NCBI GenBank assembly: GCA_000999175.1
Contig: LCJJ01000012.1
Location: 1 to 17,800 of the forward strand
Reading direction: 5' to 3'
Source of the DNA: Parcubacteria group bacterium GW2011_GWB1_44_7
Lineage (GTDB): Bacteria; Patescibacteria; Paceibacteria; UBA9973; DSPV01
Length of the DNA stretch: 17,800 bases
The notes beneath the pieces were generated by a model. It saw only the letters and a program-made list of their open reading frames with translations. It had not been told where the DNA came from and did no database searches. The position numbers were made by a program, and so were the translations under genes. Within the stretch, counting starts at the first letter, position 1; each line of letters opens with the position of its first letter. This document shows positions 13,315-17,800 of the stretch, one piece after another.

Positions 13315-13554
13315 CTAAATCAACCGAGCTTTTTTGAGCGTGGCGTAAGCGCCGTTTTTGTTGATGGTTTTGATGGCTTTGGTGGACAAAGTCAAAACAA
13401 TGGATTTTTTGAGTTCAGGAATGTAAATTCTTTTCTTCTGCAAATTCGGATAGCGGCGAGACGAGCCAACCGGATTAAATTGGGTGGCGCGGGTGCGATT
13501 GCTATAACCGCCGCCGACGCGAGAACCTTTTTTGGTGATGGGACAAATTTTCAT
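13315..13554 (-). CDS. rpmB: 50S ribosomal protein L28
   Basis: A 79-residue basic protein with the L28 pattern: MKICPITKKGSRVGG at the N-terminus, RTRATQFNPVGSSRRYPNLQKKRIYIPE in the middle and LTLSTKAIKTINKNG at the end. It is part of the large subunit near the E-site and 23S domain structures. I chose the ATG at 13554 because it starts the conserved MKxC motif; the frame is open to 13578. It is divergent from the site-2 protease (47 bp apart), so the two promoters share a short region. Confidence 0.93.
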   Translation of the reverse strand: MKICPITKKGSRVGGGYSNRTRATQFNPVGSSRRYPNLQKKRIYIPELKKSIVLTLSTKAIKTINKNGAYATLKKARLI

Positions 13555-13555
13555 A

Positions 13556-13578
13556 TTTTGTGTTAAAGATGCTATCAT
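13556..13578 (+). promoter_or_regulatory. Promoter of the site-2 protease gene
   Basis: TGCTATCAT is an extended -10 (hexamer 13573-13578). A weak -35 (TTCATA) lies 17 bp upstream, at the rpmB start codon. The leader to the ATG at 13602 is about 15-20 nt, with no good Shine-Dalgarno. Confidence 0.35.
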
Positions 13579-13601
13579 AACGAAACATTTTTGCCAAATT
13601 T

Positions 13602-14204
13602 ATGGACACTTTATTTCAAATTGCGATACTGGTGATGTCCGTGGTGATTCACGAAGTGTCGCACGGTTACGCCGCTGAAATTTTAGGCGACCCGACGGCT
13701 CGGCTTCAGGGCCGATTAACTTTGAATCCTCTTAAACATCTTGACCCCGTCGGTTCAATCATCGTGCCGCTTTTAACTTCGTTGTCGGGTTTTACTTTCG
13801 GCTGGGCCAAGCCCGTTCCTTATAATCCCCACAATTTGCGCAATCAAAAATGGGGCGAATTGGCGGTGGCCGGCGCCGGACCGTTAGCCAACATTCTTTT
13901 GGTTATAATTTTTGGTTTATTGATTAGATTCGCTGGCGCAACCTTTGGCGCTGATTTCGCAAACATTGCCGCCGTTATCATTGTTATTAATCTGGTGCTG
14001 GCGATTTTCAATTTAATTCCGGTGCCGCCCTTGGACGGCTCAAAAATCCTCTGGGCTTTTTTGCCCGAACGTTTTCGGCAAGCGCGAGAATCAATGGAGC
14101 GTTATTCTTTCTTATTGGTGATTGTCGTAATTTTTACGATTTGGCAATTTTTATCGCCGCTCATCGTTTGGTTGTTTTCTTTGATTACCGGCTTTCCAGT
14201 GTAA
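13602..14204 (+). CDS. Site-2 protease family (M50) membrane metalloprotease
   Basis: A 200-residue membrane protein. H17-E18-x-x-H21 (VVIHEVSHGYAAEILGD) is the zinc motif in the first helix, and NLIPVPPLDGSKIL (about 137-150) carries the third ligand, Asp, as in M50 enzymes. The GWAKPVPYNP segment and GELAVAGAGPLANILLVIIF are hallmarks of the short M50B-like form. About five or six hydrophobic helices are visible. Known role: intramembrane cleavage, often of anti-sigma factors or signal-peptide remnants. No PDZ domain is present and the substrate is unknown. The 3' end overlaps the convergent response regulator by 20 bp. Confidence 0.9.
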   Translation: MDTLFQIAILVMSVVIHEVSHGYAAEILGDPTARLQGRLTLNPLKHLDPVGSIIVPLLTSLSGFTFGWAKPVPYNPHNLRNQKWGELAVAGAGPLANILLVIIFGLLIRFAGATFGADFANIAAVIIVINLVLAIFNLIPVPPLDGSKILWAFLPERFRQARESMERYSFLLVIVVIFTIWQFLSPLIVWLFSLITGFPV

Positions 14205-14568
14205 TGCCGGCAATCACTTGTTTGGCTTTGGCCACCACATCTTCCGGTATAACCGTAGCTTTGACCATAAAGCCGGAGGCGCCGAGTCGGCTGCCTTTTT
14301 CAAAATCCTCTTTTGAGCCCAGATTGGAAACGATAATCACCGGCACATTTTTTGTTTCCTCTTTTTCTTTCAGTTCTTTCAAAACATCAAAACCGTTTTT
14401 GCCGGGCAAAAGAATGTCAAGGATAACGATGTCGGGTTTTTGGATAATCATTTCTTCGACAACCTCATTGCCATTTTTCAAATGAGCAATGGCAAAATTG
14501 GCTTCCTTAAACTTTGTCGCCAAGGATTCGGCCATAAACTTATCGTCTTCTATAATCAAAACTTTCAT
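14185..14568 (-). CDS. Single-domain response regulator (receiver only)
   Basis: A 127-residue CheY-like receiver: acidic E7-D8-D9 for Mg2+, the phospho-acceptor D51 (DIVILDILLPGKNG), the switch residue S81 (VIIVSNL) and K103 (GFMVKA). There is no output domain, so it would act by protein contact, as CheY or Spo0F do. No histidine kinase is in this window. The ATG at 14568 is preceded by TGATACAAT and six bases, a leaderless-type arrangement. It is divergent from rpsO and convergent with the site-2 protease. Confidence 0.92.
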   Translation of the reverse strand: MKVLIIEDDKFMAESLATKFKEANFAIAHLKNGNEVVEEMIIQKPDIVILDILLPGKNGFDVLKELKEKEETKNVPVIIVSNLGSKEDFEKGSRLGASGFMVKATVIPEDVVAKAKQVIAGITLESR

Positions 14569-14583
14569 GCGGTTATTGTATCA
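14569..14583 (-). promoter_or_regulatory. -10 element of the response regulator, leaderless geometry
   Basis: On the minus strand TGATACAAT, then AACCGC, then ATG. Same layout as xer and xth. Confidence 0.5.
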
Positions 14584-14606
14584 GGTTTTTTGAAAAACAA
14601 GAAGAG

Positions 14607-14635
14607 TTGCGTGAAGGTGTCAGTCGTGCTATTCT
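14607..14635 (+). promoter_or_regulatory. Promoter of rpsO
   Basis: TTGCGT (14607-14612), a 17-bp spacer ending TGC, and TATTCT (14630-14635). The ATG at 14645 follows nine bases after the -10, so the mRNA has almost no leader. The usual rpsO 5' UTR autoregulatory structure would then be impossible. Confidence 0.55.
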
Positions 14636-14644
14636 TTAACGACA

Positions 14645-14911
14645 ATGTTAGCTAAAAATAAAAAACAAAAGGTTATCAAAGCGGCAGCGATTCACGAAAA
14701 AGATACTGGTTCGCCAGAGGTTCAAGTTTCTATTTTAACTAAAAGAATTGAGGAGTTGGCGCGTCACTTGAAAAAACACGCTAAAGATAAACATTCGCGC
14801 CGCGGTTTGCTAAAAATGGTGGCTGATCGTCAGTCACATTTGCGTTATTTGGAAAAGAAAAATGTTAGACGCTACAATTCTTTGGTTCGAAAATTAGAAC
14901 TTAAAAAATAG
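14645..14911 (+). CDS. rpsO: 30S ribosomal protein S15
   Basis: An 88-residue protein with the full S15 pattern: DTGSPEVQVSILTKRIEELARHLKKHAKDKHSRRGLLKMVADRQSHLRYLEKK, including the conserved His and Arg that bind the 16S three-way junction. It is a primary binder of the central domain of 16S rRNA. It opens a plus-strand run rpsO - NYN - rnhA - comEC with gaps of 24 and 10 bp between the first three. In many bacteria pnp follows rpsO; here it does not. Confidence 0.96.
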   Translation: MLAKNKKQKVIKAAAIHEKDTGSPEVQVSILTKRIEELARHLKKHAKDKHSRRGLLKMVADRQSHLRYLEKKNVRRYNSLVRKLELKK

Positions 14912-14935
14912 CAAACATCATAGATTATAAATTAT

Positions 14936-15454
14936 ATGTCCGTAATCAAACATAAAGAACAGAAAGTCGGAGTTTTCATTGACACTCAGAATCTTTATCA
15001 TTGCGCCAAAAATCTTTATCATGCTCGGGTCAATTTCGGTCAAGTGGTCAAGGACGCGGTGGCCGGCCGGGGCTTGATTCGCGCCATTGCTTATGTGGTT
15101 ACGACCGAAAGCGGGGAAGAGAAAGCGTTTTTTGAAGCCCTCGGCAAAGTCGGCATTGAAGCTAAAACTAAGGACTTACAAATTTTCGCCGGTGGCGCTA
15201 AAAAAGCTGATTGGGATGTCGGTTTGGCGGTAGATGCTATCAAAATGGCACCAAAACTAAACGCGGTGATTATCGTTTCCGGCGATGGCGATTTCGTGCC
15301 ATTGGTGGAATATTTAAAAACCAACGAAGGTTGTCAGGTGGAAATCGTTTCTTTCGGCAAATCCACTTCCGCCAAATTGATTGAAGTGGCCGACAGCTTC
15401 ACCGATTTAGATAAAAATCCCCGCAAATATCTTTTGGGTAACACAAGAAAATAA
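14936..15454 (+). CDS. NYN domain protein (LabA/DUF88 family), putative RNase
   Basis: A 172-residue protein of the PIN-like NYN superfamily. VGVFIDTQNLY (D16, N19) is the first acidic motif, DWDVGLAVDAI (D94) the second, and IIVSGDGDFVPLVEYL (D117, D119) the third; these Asp residues bind the metal in PIN-fold nucleases. The end KLIEVADSFTDLD matches the LabA-like pattern. The family is expected to cleave RNA, but targets are mostly unknown. Between rpsO and rnhA, an RNA-processing role is plausible. Spacing of 24 and 10 bp to its neighbours supports co-transcription. Confidence 0.88.
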   Translation: MSVIKHKEQKVGVFIDTQNLYHCAKNLYHARVNFGQVVKDAVAGRGLIRAIAYVVTTESGEEKAFFEALGKVGIEAKTKDLQIFAGGAKKADWDVGLAVDAIKMAPKLNAVIIVSGDGDFVPLVEYLKTNEGCQVEIVSFGKSTSAKLIEVADSFTDLDKNPRKYLLGNTRK

Positions 15455-15464
15455 CTTATTAATT

Positions 15465-15965
15465 ATGAGGAATGAAGTCGTTATCTACACTGATGGCTCC
15501 TCTAAGGGCAATCCGGGGCCGGGAGGATGGGCGGCGGTAATAAAAACTAAAAGCTCAAAGCTAAAATCTAAAAATAAAGAGGTTTTTGAGATTGGGGGAA
15601 AAGTAGAACATACTACCAATAATCGAATGGAACTGACGGCGGCAATTGAAGCTTTTTCTTTTCTTAAAAGCTACCCGCAGCTACCCGCAGCTGTCAGCTA
15701 TAAGCTATTCTCTGATTCTAAATATCTAATAGACGGTATTACCAAATGGATTCACGGTTGGAAAAAGAATGGCTGGAGAACAAAAGATAAAAAAAGCGTG
15801 CTCAACCGCGACCTTTGGGAATCTTTGGATGAACTTGTGACAGAAAGAAATGTAAAATGGAAATATGTGGCGGGTCACGTTGGTCATAAAGACAACGAAC
15901 GTTGTGATGAAATCGCCCAAACTTTCGCTGAGGGTCGGATGCCAAAATTAAATGACGCGCGATAA
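15465..15965 (+). CDS. rnhA: Ribonuclease HI
   Basis: A 166-residue RNase HI that cuts the RNA strand of RNA-DNA hybrids. Catalytic residues are D10 (YTDGSSKGNPGPGGW), E56 (NNRMEL), D84 (FSDSKYL) and D148 (DNERCDEIA), with the catalytic-loop H138 (AGHVGHKDN). WIHGWKKNGWRTKDKKSVLNRDLWE is the basic handle. Compared with E. coli RNase HI it has two extra loops, residues about 28-38 (KTKSSKLKSKNK) and 69-78 (SYPQLPAAVS). Both are encoded by AGCT-type repeats in the DNA. It overlaps a possible upstream start of comEC by 14 bp. Confidence 0.95.
   Translation: MRNEVVIYTDGSSKGNPGPGGWAAVIKTKSSKLKSKNKEVFEIGGKVEHTTNNRMELTAAIEAFSFLKSYPQLPAAVSYKLFSDSKYLIDGITKWIHGWKKNGWRTKDKKSVLNRDLWESLDELVTERNVKWKYVAGHVGHKDNERCDEIAQTFAEGRMPKLNDAR
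15545..15579. repeat. AAAGCT-type degenerate tandem repeat in rnhA
   Basis: ACTAAAAGCTCAAAGCTAAA and the following ATCTAAAAATAAA are a run of CTAAAA/CAAAGCT units with an 8-9 bp period. They encode the extra Lys/Ser loop of RNase HI. No stop codon is created. Confidence 0.55.
15669..15706. repeat. AGCTACCCGC tandem repeat in rnhA
   Basis: Two exact copies of AGCTACCCGC (15669-15678 and 15679-15688) run into AGCTGTCAGCTATAAGCTA. This encodes the second extra loop (SYPQLPAAVSYK). AGCT palindromes recur five times in 38 bp. Confidence 0.7.
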
Positions 15966-15981
15966 GTTTTTTTAGCTAGGA
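15952..15981 (+). other. Probable original start of comEC, followed by an in-frame TAG
   Basis: ATG at 15952 overlaps the end of rnhA and reads M-T-R-D-K-F-F, then TAG (15973-15975), then L-G-L-A-G-F-A-L-G-V-F-F in the comEC frame. ComEC proteins normally begin with such a short basic stretch and then this helix. Without the TAG this would be a normal coupled start. TAG is used as a stop in rpsO, yraN, rpmB and others here, so it is not reassigned. Confidence 0.6.
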
Positions 15982-17487
15982 TTGGCCGGTTTCGCTCTCG
16001 GTGTTTTCTTTCGGTCATTTTACGATTTGGGCGCGAGTTTCTGGAAGTTTTTGATTTTTTTGGCTGGGGCGATTTTGGTCGCAAGCTTAATCTCCAAAAA
16101 GTCCAAAAAGGCGAAACCTTTTTCTGAGAAAAAGGTTTCGCCTTTATTTTTAATTTCGGTGGCTATTTTTGCCAGCGGTTTAGGCGTTTGGCGTTTTGAT
16201 TTTTCCGCTGACAAGGGTATTGTTCGGACATTAGAAGAAAAAATTGGCCAAACAGTTTTGCTTGAAGGAGTAATCAGCGTTGAGCCGGACGAAAGAGAAA
16301 ATAACACTAAACTAACGATTGATATTGAGAAAGACAGGCTTGCTTCGTCGGCGGGTAAAATTTTAGCAACCGTTGCGCTTTATCCGGAATTTTCTTACGG
16401 CGATAAAGTCCAATTGCGCGGCGTTTTAGAAAAGCCAAAGAATTTTGGCGAGCCGAATGATTTGCGGCAATTTGATTACATTTCCTATTTGGCTAAAGAT
16501 GGCATTCGCTATGTGATGTTCCAACCAACAATCACTTTAGTTTCAAGTGGAAACGGCAATTTCGCAAAAAATATTTTGTTCGGTTTTAAAAATTCCTTTT
16601 TGGAAAACATTGGGAAAATTATTCCCGAACCGGCCGTCTCATTATTGGGCGGTTTGGTTGTAGGCGCCAAGCGTTCGCTCGGTGAAGAATGGCTGGAAAA
16701 ATTTAGAACAGTCGGCGTCATTCATATTGTCGTTTTGTCCGGTTATAACATTACCATTGTCGCCGAATTTATTATGCGGCTATTGGCTTTTTTACCTCGT
16801 CTAGTCAGATTATTTTTTGGCGGACTGGCCATTATTCTTTTTGCCGTAATGACCGGCGGTTCGGCAACGGTGGTGCGAGCATCGCTGATGGCAATTCTGG
16901 TAATTGTTGCTCGAGCCACCGGCCGAATTTACGATATCACTCGCGCTTTACTGCTCGCCGGTTTTTTGATGATTCTTCACAATCCCAACATTTTGATTTT
17001 TGACATTTCTTTTCAGCTTTCTTTTCTCTCCACTCTTGGTTTAATTTATTTATCACCGGCGATTGAAAATCGGCTTGGCTTTCTCACCGAAAAATTACAA
17101 CTTCGGCAAATCGTGGCGGCGACTATCGCCACTCAAGTTTTCGTTTTACCGCTTCTGCTTTATCAGATGGGCAAACTTTCTCTCGTTGCCTTGCCCGCCA
17201 ATCTTTTAATTCTGCCAACTATTCCTTGGACAATGTTATTTGGTTTTCTCGCCGGCGCGCTTGGTTTTGTCAGCCAAATTATCGCTTTACCTTTTGCTTT
17301 TATTTCTTATATCTTACTAACTTTCCAGCTCAAAATCGTCGCGTTTTTCGCCGCCTTGCCTTTTGCTTCCATCTCAATTCCATATTTTCCCGCTTGGGCG
17401 CTATTTTTTTGCTACGCCGTTTTCGCTTTACTGAAATTTCTCTCTACGACTTCCCAATTCAAATTAGCAAAAAAATCCTCAATGTAA
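15982..17487 (+). CDS. comEC: ComEC/Rec2 family DNA uptake channel, without MBL domain
   Basis: 501 residues from the first usable TTG. Residues 1-70 hold two or three N-terminal helices (LAGAILVASLIS; VSPLFLISVAIFASGLGVW). Residues 85-185 are the DUF4131-like beta domain with FGEPNDLRQFDYISYLAKDGI. From 200 the Competence domain has GLVVGAKRSL, GVIHIVVLSGYNI (245-257), TGGSATVVRASLMA and FDISFQLSFLSTLGLIYLSP. About nine or ten helices follow. In competent bacteria ComEC carries single-stranded DNA across the inner membrane. It ends without the MBL domain; a separate MBL gene is at 11.8 kb. No good ribosome binding site suits the TTG, and a better ATG at 15952 is cut off by a TAG. A strong 17-bp hairpin lies inside the coding sequence. 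Confidence 0.9.
   Translation: MAGFALGVFFRSFYDLGASFWKFLIFLAGAILVASLISKKSKKAKPFSEKKVSPLFLISVAIFASGLGVWRFDFSADKGIVRTLEEKIGQTVLLEGVISVEPDERENNTKLTIDIEKDRLASSAGKILATVALYPEFSYGDKVQLRGVLEKPKNFGEPNDLRQFDYISYLAKDGIRYVMFQPTITLVSSGNGNFAKNILFGFKNSFLENIGKIIPEPAVSLLGGLVVGAKRSLGEEWLEKFRTVGVIHIVVLSGYNITIVAEFIMRLLAFLPRLVRLFFGGLAIILFAVMTGGSATVVRASLMAILVIVARATGRIYDITRALLLAGFLMILHNPNILIFDISFQLSFLSTLGLIYLSPAIENRLGFLTEKLQLRQIVAATIATQVFVLPLLLYQMGKLSLVALPANLLILPTIPWTMLFGFLAGALGFVSQIIALPFAFISYILLTFQLKIVAFFAALPFASISIPYFPAWALFFCYAVFALLKFLSTTSQFKLAKKSSM
16107..16151 (+). repeat. Perfect 17-bp hairpin plus T-run inside comEC
   Basis: AAAGGCGAAACCTTTTT (16107-16123), loop CTGAG, AAAAAGGTTTCGCCTTT (16129-16145), then ATTTTT. 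It is stronger than the real terminators seen elsewhere in this window. It encodes KAKPFSEKKVSPLF between two membrane helices. It could be a palindromic mobile repeat or an intragenic attenuator. Confidence 0.8.
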
Positions 17488-17800
17488 TTTTGCTTGCCGC
17501 TGGGTTGATAGTCGGTGACAAAAGCGTGTTCCCACATGTCCAAGGCGAGCACAATCTGGCAGGTTGCAAGGTGGCCGAGGTGTTGTTCGTCAACCCATTG
17601 ATTAAGCAACCGTTTCGTTTGCCGGTCATAATACAGAAAAGCCCAGCCGATGCCGCGGGTTAAAGCAATCACTTTGAATCGATGGAGAAAGCTGTCAAAC
17701 AACCCCCACTCTTGCTCAATAGCTTTCGCCAATGAGCCGCTTGCGGTGAGCGGAGTCGAACCACCTTCAAACGCGCCAAAGTAGTACTCATGGTTTCGCA
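17412..17800 (-). CDS. Superoxide dismutase (Fe/Mn family), 5' end outside the window
   Basis: The frame is open to the right edge (about 129 residues). It matches the C-terminal domain of Fe/Mn-SODs: RNHEYYFGAFEGGS (end of the N-terminal helical hairpin with a ligand His), LAKAIEQEWGLFDSF, GWAFLYYD, and VLALDMWEHAFVTDY with the last metal ligands Asp and His (DxWEH), ending NYIEDFFANLNWEVVERNF. It converts superoxide to peroxide and oxygen. Fe versus Mn cannot be assigned: the deciding Gln/His positions are ambiguous here. It is convergent with comEC and their coding sequences overlap by 76 bp, an unusually long antisense overlap. Confidence 0.93.
   Translation of the reverse strand, partial: RNHEYYFGAFEGGSTPLTASGSLAKAIEQEWGLFDSFLHRFKVIALTRGIGWAFLYYDRQTKRLLNQWVDEQHLGHLATCQIVLALDMWEHAFVTDYQPSGKQNYIEDFFANLNWEVVERNFSKAKTA

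Noticed and set aside
1..17800. Alternative genetic code (UGA as Gly, or UAG as sense)
   Set aside because: UGA and UAG end several intact genes at the expected length; only comEC has an internal TAG.
1..17800. CRISPR array, insertion sequence or prophage
   Set aside because: No regularly spaced 25-40 bp repeats, no transposase and no phage structural genes. The Xer gene alone is not evidence for an element.

Overview
This window looks like a piece of a streamlined Patescibacteria (CPR) genome, probably of the Parcubacteria/Paceibacteria type. That placement is an inference. It rests on the small low-GC genes, a trigger factor without its prolyl-isomerase domain, ComEC separated from its metallo-beta-lactamase domain, tRNAs without an encoded CCA end, an RNHCP protein, a YraN protein, and a large secreted beta-helix protein with a Cys module (CGTTLNAC...) that I associate with this group. 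TGA and TAG both serve as ordinary stops, so I see no sign of code 25 (UGA=Gly).

Layout. 1-1.6 kb: the 3' end of a trypsin-like protease, a convergent RNHCP zinc protein, YraN, and three minus-strand tRNAs (Pro, Gly, Arg). This stretch also holds three parS-like palindromes and a cluster of perfect DnaA boxes mixed with TTTTCTATAGGACA repeats. 1.7-4.3 kb: the CCA-adding enzyme, a gene-free 350-bp stretch that looks like a minus-strand structured RNA with its own terminator, a second repeat/DnaA-box cluster, and exonuclease III. 4.4-7.6 kb: a 1061-residue exported double beta-helix protein. 7.6-11.6 kb, minus strand: a Xer recombinase, a 130-bp imperfect palindrome, then a likely operon (transcribed right to left) of an exported coiled-coil protein, a one-TM protein, trigger factor and a short UDP-glucose-dehydrogenase-family protein. 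11.7-13.3 kb: a frameshifted ComEC-type metallo-beta-lactamase gene, a small two-TM protein of unknown function, and an isolated 3' tail of a second beta-lactamase paralogue. 13.3-14.6 kb: rpmB, a site-2 protease and a single-domain response regulator. 14.6-17.5 kb: rpsO, a NYN nuclease, rnhA and comEC in one direction. The right edge is the 3' part of a Fe/Mn superoxide dismutase, convergent with comEC and overlapping it.

Taken together, tRNA maturation (three CCA-less tRNAs beside cca), nucleic-acid handling (xth, rnhA, YraN, NYN, xer) and DNA uptake (comEC plus its MBL partner) dominate. Both uptake genes carry an apparent lesion at the 5' end. Several unlinked genes place a -10 hexamer only 6-9 nt before ATG, implying leaderless mRNAs. 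The most unusual signal is the parS-like / DnaA-box / TTTTCTATAGGACA region around 0.77-3.56 kb, which could be an origin-proximal segment. The candidate structured RNA at 3.20-3.45 kb is the second.
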